This document shows positions 26,167 through 35,334 of a stretch of DNA of 64,000 bases, one piece after another (the first letter of the stretch is position 1; the number at the start of each line of letters is the position of its first letter). The DNA is taken from NCBI GenBank assembly GCA_041391765.1, contig JAWKNJ010000027.1, forward strand, positions 1-64,000. The letters run 5' to 3'. A program made the position numbers and the translations under genes. The notes under the pieces were generated by a model. It saw only the letters and a program-made list of their open reading frames with translations. It searched no databases and had not been told where the DNA came from. This DNA is from SHAN690 sp041391765 (GTDB lineage Bacteria > Bacteroidota > Bacteroidia > Flavobacteriales_G > Salibacteraceae).

Positions 26167-27399
26167 CTACTCCTTTACAACCCGAACCACTCGACTGGAT
26201 TCTCCACCAACTTTTACACTTATGAAGTAAAGTCCGGCCGGTCCATCGATCATTGTCTCAATGAATGAAGTGCCGCTGGTGTGAGACTCAGATCGAACCA
26301 ATCGCCCATCTGCGGCCATGACATCAACTCTAACATTATCCGAAGCGTTTGGAAGTTCGATGCTAACTCTGCCGTTGGTTGGGTTTGGATAAACACGAAG
26401 TTGAGCTAACCCTCCTTCGACAATTCCAACTGGCCCTGCATTAAAACATGCTGATGTATCAACGCAACCATTTAAAGTAATCTCCACAGCATAACTTCCA
26501 TAAACTCCTGGGGTAAATGACACATTCGTTTCTTCAGCAATTGGTTGAAAGTCGGGATCACAACTTAACCATTGGTATGAGACTCCTGATGAAACTTCAT
26601 TTGAAGTAAGAGCAAGAATCTCCTCCATGGTTCCTGTAACTTCAATTGAGGTTTCAATTTGAGTTATTACAAGATCCATAATAACAGTTGAATCACATCC
26701 CGTTGATGATGTCAATACGCCTTGATACTGTCCGCTTGATGTGTACGTCTGTCCATTGACAACCCACAAATAACTGTTGCACGCTGTCTCGCTGATGTTA
26801 GTAACGGAGCTACTGTTGATGGTCAAATCGGTTGTAATGATGCTGTCACAACCTCCCGTGGTCATAAGTGTATCTATATAAACACCTCCGGTGGTAACCA
26901 CGTTCCCTCCAGGTAACTCATAAGAATCACAAGCCGAAACAGCTTGGTTCACGTATTGCGTTGAGTTCACGGTAAGGGTTACAAGCAAAAAGCTGTCGCA
27001 TCCAAAAGAATTGACCAATGTATCGATGTAGGTGCCTGACTCAGTCCAAACGTAATTGCCACTTGGAGAAACCATACTATCACAAGCCTGTGTGACCAGA
27101 ACTCCATTACTAGAGTTATTGATCGTCAAATCAATCGTCATGAAGCTGTCACAACCGGCCAGGTTGGTGATCGTATCCATGTAAATTCCTGAAATGGTCC
27201 ACACGTCATTTCCACTCGGTGATGTGTAGCTATTGCAGGCGGTTATTGTTTGGCTTGATGACGTACTATAATTAATGGTCAGGTTAAAGGTCATCACACT
27301 GTCGCAATTGTTTGCGTTTGGTATAGTGTCATTATAGACTCCTGAAGTAGTCCATGTATAGTTACCACTGGGAGAGGTGTAACTATTGCAGGCCGTCAT
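26167..27399 (-). CDS. C-terminal half of a split T9SS repeat protein
   Basis: 410 residues beginning in the middle of the same Cys-containing repeat that ends the upstream frame (TACNSYTSPSGNYTW). It continues with five repeats of about 40 residues (pattern C.SY.SPSGN..W...G.Y.DT....GCDS...) and a PKD-like segment (ETSIEVTGTMEEIL). The end is a clear T9SS type A sorting domain (LRVYPNPTNGRVSIELP; GLYFISVKVGGESSRVVRVV). It has no signal peptide of its own. The ATG overlaps the upstream stop by 4 bases in another frame. The simplest reading is one gene of about 1,200 codons with a one-base indel near 27,400. Confidence 0.75.
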   Translation of the reverse strand: MTACNSYTSPSGNYTWTTSGVYNDTIPNANNCDSVMTFNLTINYSTSSSQTITACNSYTSPSGNDVWTISGIYMDTITNLAGCDSFMTIDLTINNSSNGVLVTQACDSMVSPSGNYVWTESGTYIDTLVNSFGCDSFLLVTLTVNSTQYVNQAVSACDSYELPGGNVVTTGGVYIDTLMTTGGCDSIITTDLTINSSSVTNISETACNSYLWVVNGQTYTSSGQYQGVLTSSTGCDSTVIMDLVITQIETSIEVTGTMEEILALTSNEVSSGVSYQWLSCDPDFQPIAEETNVSFTPGVYGSYAVEITLNGCVDTSACFNAGPVGIVEGGLAQLRVYPNPTNGRVSIELPNASDNVRVDVMAADGRLVRSESHTSGTSFIETMIDGPAGLYFISVKVGGESSRVVRVVKE

Positions 27400-29771
27400 G
27401 GTTGTGGAGTAGAATGTGTAGGATTCACCGTCAGGTTAACCGTAATTATGCTATCACAGCCAATTGCATTCGGAATTGTATCCAAGTAAGTGTTTGATGA
27501 AGTCCACGTGTAGTTGCCACTTGGTGAGGTATAGCTGTCGCAGACTGTTGGTGAAACGGATCCAAACGAGTTGTGAATGATGGTCAAATTGATGGTCATG
27601 ATGCTGTCGCATCCTTCACCATTCGCGATGGTGTCCATGTATGTACCTGAAGTCGTCCAAGTATAATTGCTACTTGGCGAGTCATAACTTTCACATGCTA
27701 CAGGGTTAATTGTCCCAAAGCTTGAGTGCTTAACAGACAAGGTGAATGTCATAATACTATCGCAGCCATTTGAATTGATAATGGTGTCAACATAAGTGCC
27801 ATTTGCTGTCCATGTGTAGTTACCGCTTGGCGATTCCATGCTATCGCAAATCACCAAATTGAAACTCTGATAGGTCGTTGGCGAAACGGTTAGGTTAATT
27901 GTGATCACACTGTCGCAGCCAACGGCATTGACAAGTGTGTCAGAATACGTGCCCGAACTATAATATGTGTAAAGTCCACTCGGAGAAGTGAAACTATCAC
28001 AAACAACAGGGCTCATGGAACTTGAAGTGCTATTAAGGATCGTTAGGTTGATGGTCATTATACTGTCACATCCGGAAACATTCGTTACAGTATCCATATA
28101 GACACCTGTTGAAGTCCAAGTATAATTTCCACTGGGTGAATTGTAAGAGTCACAAGTGGTAACATTAATACTACTAGAATTCACATAACCAACTGTCAGG
28201 TAAACCGTAATAATACTGTCGCAACCACTTGCAGCTAAGAGTGTGTCATAATAGGTTCCTGAAGTGTACCAAGTGTGTGCTCCGGTTGGTGACTGTGCAG
28301 AATCACAAGCAAACACAGTGAGGGTGTCAAGTCCAAGATTACATGGCCCCATTTTGTGCACATATCCATCAATTAGGTTGGCAGTTTTATTCACCACACC
28401 AAACCCCGGATCAAAATCAACGGTGTTTTGATAGATGCCAGTTGAGTAAACAAACCCGCTTTCGTCTATGGCGATATCATATCCGCCTTCTGAACCAGCG
28501 CTACCCATTTGTTTAGCATAAACCAGATCACCAGCGGACGTGAGTTTCCATATGTACGAATCTGTAGCCCCTAGTGAATTCAAACTTAGCATACCTGCAC
28601 TAGGATCAAAATCTACCGTGTTGCTAAAATGCCCTCCTATGTAAACATATTCAGATGTATCAACTGCAATATTGATTGCTCGATCTTCACCGGATCCTCC
28701 AGCCGTTTTTACCCATTGGAATGTTCCTGATGAATTCAATTTCAAGATAAACACATCACGATCGCCTAGGCTAGCAATATTCAATGTCGTAGCGCTTGGA
28801 TTTAAATCAGCGGTTCCTTGAAAATCACCTCCAAGAAAAACATCCCCCAAATCGTTGATTACAACCGAGTTTCCAAAATCATCGGAAGTCCCCCCAACTG
28901 CCTTGACCCACGTAAACGTGCCCGAGGTGTCAAGTTTAAGGACAAATGCATCACTGCCACCAGCCGATGTCAAGTTGGCTGTGCCAGCTCCCGGATCAAA
29001 ATCTACCGTGTTTTGGTATGTGCCCGCCACTAGGACTTGGCCATTCCTAGCGTCAATACTCAAACCGAAATCATTGCCTGTGCTTCCAATTCTTTTAGCC
29101 CAAACGAATGAGCCTGAACTTGAAAACTTGGCGATGAATATATCTGCGTTGCCTGCCGAAACTAAGTTTACTGTACCTGCTCCCGGATCAAAGTCTACAG
29201 TATTTTGAAAAGAACCTGTTACGTATACATTATTATCCTCATCAACAGCAATTGCCCGACCAAAGTCGGCCCCAGTCCCACCAATGCCAATACCCCAAGT
29301 ATAATTTCCTGATGATGACAGCTTCGAGACGTAAATATCATTACCTCCATTACTCACCTTATTAACAGTGCCGGCATTTGGATCAAGATCAACAGTCCCT
29401 TGAAAAAAACCAATTGAGTAAACATTGTTCCCGGTACCAACATCCAATCCTTGACCGCGGGTTTGACCTGTTCCTCCGATTTGTTTAGCCCAAACGAATC
29501 CACCAAATGCGTTAAGCTTTTGGATATAACCTTGAAAGGAACTGGCTGCATTTAATGTTGCAGAGCCCGCTCCTGGATCAAAGTCCGCAGACCCTAAAAA
29601 GTAGCCCGTAGTTAATGTAGCCCCGCCTAGATCTACACCAAGACTTGTACTTTGAATGATAGCGCTTCCGCTTCCGGTGATTGGGCTAACCCAGTTATAG
29701 GCTGCGTCCTGCGCAAATCCTTGTATAGCAATAAAAATAATTAGACAAACAGTGTGTAAAGTCCTTCTCAT
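27396..29771 (-). CDS. N-terminal half of a split T9SS repeat protein (SBBP beta-propeller plus Cys-repeats)
   Basis: 791 residues: signal peptide (LHTVCLIIFIAIQGFAQ), then seven to eight SBBP-type propeller repeats of about 55 residues (DNNVYVTGSFQNTVDFDPGA; SAGNADIFIAKFSSSGSF; VWAKRIGSTGNDFG). From about residue 490 come six C.SY.SPSGNYTW repeats, each with a paired GCDS. The frame stops after NPTHSTPQP, while the repeat pattern resumes at once in the next frame. Without the second half it lacks a sorting signal. It is probably a surface adhesin or gliding-associated protein, by architecture only. A perfect -7 box lies at 29813-29820. Confidence 0.75.
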   Translation of the reverse strand: MRRTLHTVCLIIFIAIQGFAQDAAYNWVSPITGSGSAIIQSTSLGVDLGGATLTTGYFLGSADFDPGAGSATLNAASSFQGYIQKLNAFGGFVWAKQIGGTGQTRGQGLDVGTGNNVYSIGFFQGTVDLDPNAGTVNKVSNGGNDIYVSKLSSSGNYTWGIGIGGTGADFGRAIAVDEDNNVYVTGSFQNTVDFDPGAGTVNLVSAGNADIFIAKFSSSGSFVWAKRIGSTGNDFGLSIDARNGQVLVAGTYQNTVDFDPGAGTANLTSAGGSDAFVLKLDTSGTFTWVKAVGGTSDDFGNSVVINDLGDVFLGGDFQGTADLNPSATTLNIASLGDRDVFILKLNSSGTFQWVKTAGGSGEDRAINIAVDTSEYVYIGGHFSNTVDFDPSAGMLSLNSLGATDSYIWKLTSAGDLVYAKQMGSAGSEGGYDIAIDESGFVYSTGIYQNTVDFDPGFGVVNKTANLIDGYVHKMGPCNLGLDTLTVFACDSAQSPTGAHTWYTSGTYYDTLLAASGCDSIITVYLTVGYVNSSSINVTTCDSYNSPSGNYTWTSTGVYMDTVTNVSGCDSIMTINLTILNSTSSSMSPVVCDSFTSPSGLYTYYSSGTYSDTLVNAVGCDSVITINLTVSPTTYQSFNLVICDSMESPSGNYTWTANGTYVDTIINSNGCDSIMTFTLSVKHSSFGTINPVACESYDSPSSNYTWTTSGTYMDTIANGEGCDSIMTINLTIIHNSFGSVSPTVCDSYTSPSGNYTWTSSNTYLDTIPNAIGCDSIITVNLTVNPTHSTPQP

Positions 29772-29812
29772 CGTAGTGGCATTTAGTTTCTAACAATAGA
29801 CGAATTAATCGC

Positions 29813-29820
29813 CAAAGCTA
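29813..29820 (-). promoter_or_regulatory. -7 box of the split T9SS gene
   Basis: TAGCTTTG on the minus strand, 41 bases upstream of the ATG at 29771, matching TAnnTTTG exactly. No TTG at the expected distance. Confidence 0.4.
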
Positions 29821-29895
29821 AAGGCTCATACGGAACTTAAAGTTAAATGTTCCATAAGCTAAGCTTACAAATTAAAACACTGATGATTTTAAAGG

Positions 29896-30465
29896 CTAAG
29901 ATTCCTTTTTGTCGAGATTCATTGCTTTAAATTTTTCAAGCAACTCCTCCTCACTTAAAGTCAGGTTTTCAATGGCAGACTTGGCGTCTGCAGCTAATCT
30001 GTGGTTTGGGTATCGATCAATCAGCGCTTGATAGGACTTAACGGCCATGGCATGATTGTTCATATAGTTTTCACAAATAAACCCCTTGAATAGCATCATT
30101 TCTGGTGCCCTGTCAAACTTTGGAAACTCATTTATTAACCTATCAAGTAAATTCAACGCAGCTTGATACTCACCTAATCCAACGCTCAAATCCGCAGCCT
30201 TAAATAAATAATCAGCAGTGATTGAATCCTTCGGATTAACTGATATATAATTCCGATAAAGCGTCACCAGTTCCTTTGCCTTAGCTCTTCCAAGACTATT
30301 ACCAATATCTGGATTCCCAATTTGCTTCTCCTTTTCCATAATCTCAGTTCGCCTTGACTCTGCGGATTGAGGAGCAAGCTTTCCATCCAAGGTCGGTTGG
30401 TCTCCATTTGAACATCCAACGGTAACTGAAACGATCACAACAAGTAATATTCCAATTCTTTTCAT
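29896..30465 (-). CDS. TPR-containing lipoprotein
   Basis: 189 residues: lipobox Cys18 (VSVTVGCSNGD), a charged linker, then two to three TPR-like helical pairs (DYLFKAADLSVGLGEYQAAL; APEMMLFKGFICENYMNNHAM; AVKSYQALIDRYPNHRLAADA) resembling the YbgF/BamD-style periplasmic TPR. The start overlaps the def stop by 4 bases (ATGA), so it is translated with def. Role unknown; probably periplasmic face of the outer membrane. Confidence 0.75.
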   Translation of the reverse strand: MKRIGILLVVIVSVTVGCSNGDQPTLDGKLAPQSAESRRTEIMEKEKQIGNPDIGNSLGRAKAKELVTLYRNYISVNPKDSITADYLFKAADLSVGLGEYQAALNLLDRLINEFPKFDRAPEMMLFKGFICENYMNNHAMAVKSYQALIDRYPNHRLAADAKSAIENLTLSEEELLEKFKAMNLDKKES

Positions 30466-31055
30466 CTTTTCGCAAATCTCATTTTATAATCCGCATTCAC
30501 TTTGCCAACCGCTATATCATTCAGCTTCTTTTTCAAAAACTGTTTTCTAATCGGATTGAGTCTATCCGTAAATAACACTCCCTCAATATGATCATACTCA
30601 TGTTGAATGACACGCGCCTTGTATCCATCAAACTCCTCTTCCTTCAATTGGAATTGTTCATCATAATATTCAATGACAATTTTCTCTCTTCTCAATACAT
30701 CCTCACGAATTCCAGGAATACTAAGACATCCCTCATTGAAAGCCCACTTTTCACCGTCTTCTTCAACAATGATTGGATTGATAAACACTCGCTTAAAACC
30801 TTCTAGTGCTTGAAGCCTTTTTCTCTCTTCAGCGTCTTCCTCCTCATCTGCAGCTTCAGCAAAAGGAGTAGTATCCACCACGAAAAGCCTAATACCCAAG
30901 CCAACCTGAGGAGCTGCAAGTCCTACACCATAAGCATTCTTCATGGTTTCAAACATGTCTTCAATCAAAGTATCTAACTGCGGATACTCCTTGGTGATGT
31001 CCTCAGCTTCTTGCTTTAGAATCGGGTCTCCATATGCTACTATCGGTAAAATCAT
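30462..31055 (-). CDS. def: Peptide deformylase
   Basis: 197 residues. Removes the formyl group from nascent chains. Three signature motifs: GVGLAAPQVG (residues 44-53), EGCLSIPG with the metal-binding Cys, and QHEYDHIEGVLF with the two His ligands and catalytic Glu. An acidic insertion (AADEEEDAEERKRLQA) lies between motifs 1 and 2, making it longer than E. coli Def, as in other Bacteroidota enzymes. It sits 3 bases after ruvX and overlaps the TPR lipoprotein gene, forming a three-gene operon. Confidence 0.96.
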   Translation of the reverse strand: MILPIVAYGDPILKQEAEDITKEYPQLDTLIEDMFETMKNAYGVGLAAPQVGLGIRLFVVDTTPFAEAADEEEDAEERKRLQALEGFKRVFINPIIVEEDGEKWAFNEGCLSIPGIREDVLRREKIVIEYYDEQFQLKEEEFDGYKARVIQHEYDHIEGVLFTDRLNPIRKQFLKKKLNDIAVGKVNADYKMRFAKR

Positions 31056-31058
31056 TCC

Positions 31059-31469
31059 CTATCCTCTATTCAAATATTCCTGCAAAAGTAATGTTGCGCT
31101 AATCTTATCAAGAGTTTCTTTGTTTCTGCGGTTGGATTTGTTTACACCTGAGTTTGATAACGTTTGAGCTGCAATTTTGCTAGTAAAACGCTCGTCAAGT
31201 CTGGCAATTTGTATCGATGGAAACTGCTTCGCAAACTCATCAATGAACAATTTGATGTTTCGTTCGATTTCAAAATCGCTTCCATCTAAACGTTTTGGAT
31301 AGCCAACAACAAGCCTATCAAAAGGTTTTTCAATGTGCAATACTTTCAGTTTCACCATTAATTCTTGGGTACTCACAGTATCCAACCCATTGGCTATCAT
31401 GGCCAACGGATCGGATATAGCTATTCCGGTTCGTTTTAAACCAAAATCGATCGCTGCCACCCTTGCCAT
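31059..31469 (-). CDS. ruvX: Putative pre-16S rRNA nuclease / Holliday junction resolvase-like YqgF
   Basis: 136 residues from MARVAAIDFGLKRTGIAISD (ATG 31469). An upstream extension to 31613 overlaps dapD and has no family support. RNase H-like fold with acidic active-site residues: DFGLKRTG, LVVGYPKRLDGSDFEIERN, and DERFTSKIAA, followed by the C-terminal DKISATLLLQEYL. The family processes the 5' end of 16S rRNA in E. coli. Its start is divergent from dapD, with the putative dapD -7 box 41 bases away. Confidence 0.92.
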   Translation of the reverse strand: MARVAAIDFGLKRTGIAISDPLAMIANGLDTVSTQELMVKLKVLHIEKPFDRLVVGYPKRLDGSDFEIERNIKLFIDEFAKQFPSIQIARLDERFTSKIAAQTLSNSGVNKSNRRNKETLDKISATLLLQEYLNRG

Positions 31470-31509
31470 TACCCAAATGTAGTGGTTCCGCCTTGTGGTG
31501 CTCAAAGCA

Positions 31510-31517
31510 TACTTTTG
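31510..31517 (+). promoter_or_regulatory. -7 box of the dapD operon
   Basis: TACTTTTG matches TAnnTTTG exactly. It predicts transcription starting near 31523 and therefore favours the dapD ATG at 31541 over that at 31529 or earlier starts. Confidence 0.5.
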
Positions 31518-31540
31518 TAGCGGAAAAAATGGGAGCAAGT

Positions 31541-32368
31541 ATGGCAATATCAAGGAAGGAAATGGAAGAGCTGGTGAACAAAGCTTGGGAGAACCGCGCT
31601 TTACTGAGTTCAACCGAAGTCATTGAATGCATCGAAGCAATGATCGACTTGGTTGACAAAGGCCAACTCAGAACAGCTGAACCTACGAGCAATGGATGGC
31701 AAGTGAATGATTGGGTTAAAAAGGCCGTGATTCTCTATTTCCCTTTGCGAAAGATGGAAACCATTGAAGCCGGACCTATGGAGTTCCATGACAAAATGAA
31801 ATTGAAAACCGGCTACGCAGAAAAAGGAATACGTGTCGTTCCTCACGCAGTGGCTCGATACGGAGCATACATTTCGAGTGGCGTAGTCATGATGCCGTCT
31901 TATGTGAACATTGGAGCATATGTGGATGAAGGAACGATGGTGGACACATGGGCAACCGTTGGTAGTTGTGCTCAAATTGGAAGGAACGTTCATCTGAGTG
32001 GTGGTGTTGGAATTGGAGGAGTGTTAGAGCCTGTTCAAGCAGCGCCAGTGATTGTAGAAGACAATTGCTTCATTGGTTCTCGATGTATAATCGTAGAAGG
32101 AGTTCATGTTGAAGAAGGCGCGGTTTTGGGAGCAAACGTAGTGCTCACTAAAAGCACCAAAATAATTGATGTGACAGGCAATGAACCTGTTGAACTCCGC
32201 GGTCGGGTTCCTGCAAGGTCCGTGGTGATCCCAGGATCTATGCCAAAAGAATTTAATGCAGGAACTTACAATGTTCCTTGTGCGCTGATCATTGGAAAGC
32301 GCAAGGCCAGCACCGATGAAAAAACATCGCTAAACGAAGTACTTCGAGATTTCCAAGTCGCAGTTTGA
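31541..32368 (+). CDS. dapD: 2,3,4,5-tetrahydropyridine-2,6-dicarboxylate N-succinyltransferase
   Basis: 275 residues from the ATG at 31541. DapD of lysine and peptidoglycan (meso-DAP) synthesis, transferring succinyl from succinyl-CoA. Helical N-terminus (EELVNKAWENRALLSSTEV), then a left-handed beta-helix of hexapeptide repeats (VVPHAVARYGAYISSGVVMM; VNIGAYVDEGTMVDTWATVG; GSCAQIGRNVHLSGGVGIGG) and C-terminal EFNAGTYNVPCALIIGKR. It heads a plus-strand operon; its stop overlaps the TTG start of the glycosyltransferase gene by 4 bases. Confidence 0.95.
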   Translation: MAISRKEMEELVNKAWENRALLSSTEVIECIEAMIDLVDKGQLRTAEPTSNGWQVNDWVKKAVILYFPLRKMETIEAGPMEFHDKMKLKTGYAEKGIRVVPHAVARYGAYISSGVVMMPSYVNIGAYVDEGTMVDTWATVGSCAQIGRNVHLSGGVGIGGVLEPVQAAPVIVEDNCFIGSRCIIVEGVHVEEGAVLGANVVLTKSTKIIDVTGNEPVELRGRVPARSVVIPGSMPKEFNAGTYNVPCALIIGKRKASTDEKTSLNEVLRDFQVAV

Positions 32369-33351
32369 TCGATTCTCCCAAAATACTTGTCATTCAGACC
32401 AGCTTCATAGGTGACGCTATCTTGGCCTCTGCCATGCTTGAAAGCATTCACTTTGAAATACCCGGGGCCAGAATTCACCTATTAGTTAGAAAGGGAAATG
32501 AAGGACTATTCAAGAACCATCCGTTTTTGGATGAATTGCTAGTCTGGGACAAACTAAATCATAAACTACGCGGACTTCTAAAGCTAATCAATACTGTCAG
32601 AGTCAATAAATACGATGCGGTTATTAACGCGCATCGATTTATGAGTTCCGGTTTAATAACCGCTCTATCATCAGCACGTCATAAAGTAGGATTCGATAAA
32701 AATCCCATGTCATTATTCTTCACCAATAAAGTGAAGCACGAGTTTAACGGAGAACATGAAATTGCTCGAAACCACCTTCTTTTAAAACCTATTCTGAATT
32801 CCAAAGAGCCCCTAAAGCCAAAACTCTATCCAAGCGCTGAGGATGAAGCGGCAATCGCAGAGTATAGAAGTGAACTATTCTATTGCTTATTTCCTGCATC
32901 ACAGTGGTTTACGAAACAATGGCCTGAAACAAGGTGGGTTGAACTTGCTGATCAACTACCCGCAAACGCAATGATCCATTTAATGGGAGGAATATCAGAT
33001 CAAGAAATCTGTGAACAAATTCGAAGTCAGTCTAAGCGCAAGGAATCTATAATAGTACTCGCAGGCAAACTTTCATTATTGCAATCAACCGCGCTCATGA
33101 AATACGCAAAAATGAATTTCACAAACGACTCATCTCCAACACATTTAGCCAGCTCGATTAATGCTCCAGTTACGGTTATTTATTGCAGCACGGTTCCAGC
33201 TTTTGGATTTGGCCCATTAAGCGATGTAAGCCAAATTATTGAAACTGACATTCCTTTGGAATGTCGACCATGCGGTCTTCACGGTCATAGGCACTGTCCA
33301 AAAAACCATTTCAACTGCGGAGCGTCAATCGAAGCCTCAGAAGCGCTATGA
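32365..33351 (+). CDS. Glycosyltransferase family 9, lipopolysaccharide heptosyltransferase-like
   Basis: 328 residues starting from TTG (TTG ATC GAT TCT), which overlaps the dapD stop; no ATG is available before the conserved KILVIQTSFIGDAILASAML. GT-B fold of the WaaC/WaaF/RfaQ family: the N-terminal motif above, NKYDAVINAHRFMSSGL, and the donor-site FTNDSSPTHLASSINAPVTVIYC. It adds a heptose or related sugar to LPS core from the cytoplasmic side. It is translationally coupled to dapD and to the next gene (4-base overlap). Confidence 0.88.
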   Translation: MIDSPKILVIQTSFIGDAILASAMLESIHFEIPGARIHLLVRKGNEGLFKNHPFLDELLVWDKLNHKLRGLLKLINTVRVNKYDAVINAHRFMSSGLITALSSARHKVGFDKNPMSLFFTNKVKHEFNGEHEIARNHLLLKPILNSKEPLKPKLYPSAEDEAAIAEYRSELFYCLFPASQWFTKQWPETRWVELADQLPANAMIHLMGGISDQEICEQIRSQSKRKESIIVLAGKLSLLQSTALMKYAKMNFTNDSSPTHLASSINAPVTVIYCSTVPAFGFGPLSDVSQIIETDIPLECRPCGLHGHRHCPKNHFNCGASIEASEAL

Positions 33352-33908
33352 ATTTGAACGAACAGATATCAGAATCAATTAACGCACTTAGATCAGGTGG
33401 TGTAATTCTTTGTCCGTCAGATACCATCGCAAGTCTGTCTTGCGATGCCGCACGGCCGGATGCCATCGAACGCATTTTCGAAATAAAGGCCAGGCCATCA
33501 GAAAAACGCATGATCATCCTTGTTTCGTCCGTTACCATGCTTGAAGGATATGTTCAAGATATTCCTGATTCTGCATACCAACTGATCGACCTTAGTGACG
33601 ACCCACTCACCATAGTTTATCCTTCAGCGAAAATGCTTCCTGAAATTTGCCGGGCAGAGGATGGTTCGGTTGGAATCCGAGTCGCGAAGGACGGATTCAT
33701 TAAAACATTGATTGAACGATTTCGAAAACCAATCATTTCAACCTCTGCGAACATTAGCGGTCAAGATGCCCCATTGAAAGTCAGCGATGTTGTTAGTGAA
33801 GTCAAGAAGCAGGTAGATCTAGTAGTTGATTTGGAAGAGTACCGAGAAAAGCCATCTTCTATTGTGAAGTTCAATTCTGATGGATCATTCAAAATCATTC
33901 GCAAATAG
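33348..33908 (+). CDS. tsaC: Sua5/YciO/YrdC family threonylcarbamoyl-AMP synthase
   Basis: 186 residues, the short single-domain TsaC/YrdC form. It makes threonylcarbamoyl-adenylate for t6A37 of tRNA. Motifs: GGVILCPSDTIASLSCDA (usual YPTDTVYGL), IFEIKARPSEKRMIILV with the basic KxR site, IRVAKDGFIKTLIERF and KPIISTSANISGQ. The DTIASL variant and the spacing are slightly unusual, so a YciO-type paralogue is possible. It overlaps the heptosyltransferase gene and abuts cca with no gap, in a run of tRNA-maturation genes. Confidence 0.85.
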   Translation: MNLNEQISESINALRSGGVILCPSDTIASLSCDAARPDAIERIFEIKARPSEKRMIILVSSVTMLEGYVQDIPDSAYQLIDLSDDPLTIVYPSAKMLPEICRAEDGSVGIRVAKDGFIKTLIERFRKPIISTSANISGQDAPLKVSDVVSEVKKQVDLVVDLEEYREKPSSIVKFNSDGSFKIIRK

Positions 33909-35330
33909 ATGATTCTGGAGGGAATAAAAAAACGCGTTGATCTTCCGCTGTTTCACACGATCGCAAAAACTGCATCAGAATTGGATGTTAAAGCGTATGT
34001 GGTCGGAGGCTATGTTCGCGACCTATTATTAGACCGCAACAGCAAGGATCTTGACATAGTGGTTGAAGGCGATGGATTGGCATTCGCAGAACACCTCTCT
34101 TCGAAATTGGATGGAAAAAAGATCAACCTATTCAAACGCTTTGGCACAGCTCAATTTGTTGCCGATGACTTGGAAATTGAAATCGTTGGTGCGCGTAAAG
34201 AATCATATCGCTACGATTCACGAAAGCCAACGGTTCAGGAAGGCTCACTTCAAGAGGATAGAGAACGGAGAGATTTTACCATAAACGCCTTAAGCATTAG
34301 CCTGAATGAAGCTGATTTTGGCGAGGTCATTGACCCATTTAACGGATTGAACCATTTAAGAGAAGGCCTACTGGTAACTCCGCTGGAACCTCAAAAGACG
34401 TACTCTGATGATCCTCTGCGAATGATGCGCGCCATTCGCTTCGCTTCTCAATTGAATTTCCGTATTGAAGATCAGTCACTCAAGGCTATTGAGGAAATGC
34501 GAGATCGAATTGAAATCGTAAGTCAAGAACGAATCACAGACGAGTTAAATAAAATCATAGCCTCTCCTCGTCCAAGCTTAGGGTTTAAACTTCTGTTTAA
34601 CACAGGATTGCTTCATATTATCTTCCCCAAAATGGTTGAACTATATGGTGTGGACACAAAGAATGGAGTTTCGCATAAGGACAATTTTTACCACACACTA
34701 AAGGTTCTTGACAATGTTGCTTATCGAAGCAATAATCTTTGGTTAAGATGGGCAGCCATCTTGCACGATATCGCCAAGCCTGACACTAAGCGCTTTGACG
34801 AAGTACATGGTTGGACATTTCATGGTCATGAGGATAGAGGTGCGAAAATGGTTCCGAAGCTTTTCGCCCAATTGAAATTACCTCTAGATGGTAAGATGAG
34901 GTTCGTACAGAAACTGGTGAAGCTTCACCTCCGCCCCATTGCATTGAGTGGAGATCATGTAAGTGATTCAGGAGTTCGAAGATTGATATTCGATGCAGGA
35001 GATGATTTAGATGATCTAATGATTTTGTGCGAGTCGGACATCACATCCAAAAACGAACGAAAAGTGGAAAAATTTCTTCGAAATTTTGAACGAGTTCGTG
35101 ATAAATGCAAAGAAGTTGAGGAAAAGGATCGAGTCAGAAACTGGGAACCACCGGTTGGTGGAGCAGATATTATGGATATTTTCGGTCTTAGTCCTGGTCG
35201 CGAGGTTGGGTTGCTAAAGACTGCTGTTAGAGAAGCTATTCTTGACGGTGAAATTGAAAACGATCGAACGGCAGCTTTGAGTTTCATACTTGAGAAAGGA
35301 AACGAAATGGGATTATCGCCTAAAAAATGA
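33909..35330 (+). CDS. cca: CCA tRNA nucleotidyltransferase with HD domain
   Basis: 473 residues. Class II nucleotidyltransferase: VKAYVVGGYVRDLLLDRNSK followed by the catalytic DLDIVVEGDG, then ERRDFTINALSI and DDPLRMMRAIRFASQLNF. The C-terminal HD phosphohydrolase domain has WAAILHDIAKPDTK and HGHEDRGAKM. It adds or repairs the 3' CCA, required here because the tRNA-Ser in the window has no encoded CCA. It starts one base after the tsaC stop. Confidence 0.93.
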   Translation: MILEGIKKRVDLPLFHTIAKTASELDVKAYVVGGYVRDLLLDRNSKDLDIVVEGDGLAFAEHLSSKLDGKKINLFKRFGTAQFVADDLEIEIVGARKESYRYDSRKPTVQEGSLQEDRERRDFTINALSISLNEADFGEVIDPFNGLNHLREGLLVTPLEPQKTYSDDPLRMMRAIRFASQLNFRIEDQSLKAIEEMRDRIEIVSQERITDELNKIIASPRPSLGFKLLFNTGLLHIIFPKMVELYGVDTKNGVSHKDNFYHTLKVLDNVAYRSNNLWLRWAAILHDIAKPDTKRFDEVHGWTFHGHEDRGAKMVPKLFAQLKLPLDGKMRFVQKLVKLHLRPIALSGDHVSDSGVRRLIFDAGDDLDDLMILCESDITSKNERKVEKFLRNFERVRDKCKEVEEKDRVRNWEPPVGGADIMDIFGLSPGREVGLLKTAVREAILDGEIENDRTAALSFILEKGNEMGLSPKK

Positions 35331-35334
35331 CGCC

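Noticed and set aside
27396..27399. Programmed frameshift at the ATGA overlap
   Set aside because: No slippery heptamer, and no homopolymer longer than two bases at the joint; a simple indel or sequencing error explains it better.
26500..28330. CRISPR-like periodic DNA
   Set aside because: The period of about 125 bp is translated repeat sequence in a continuous coding frame, with diverged units and no spacer structure.
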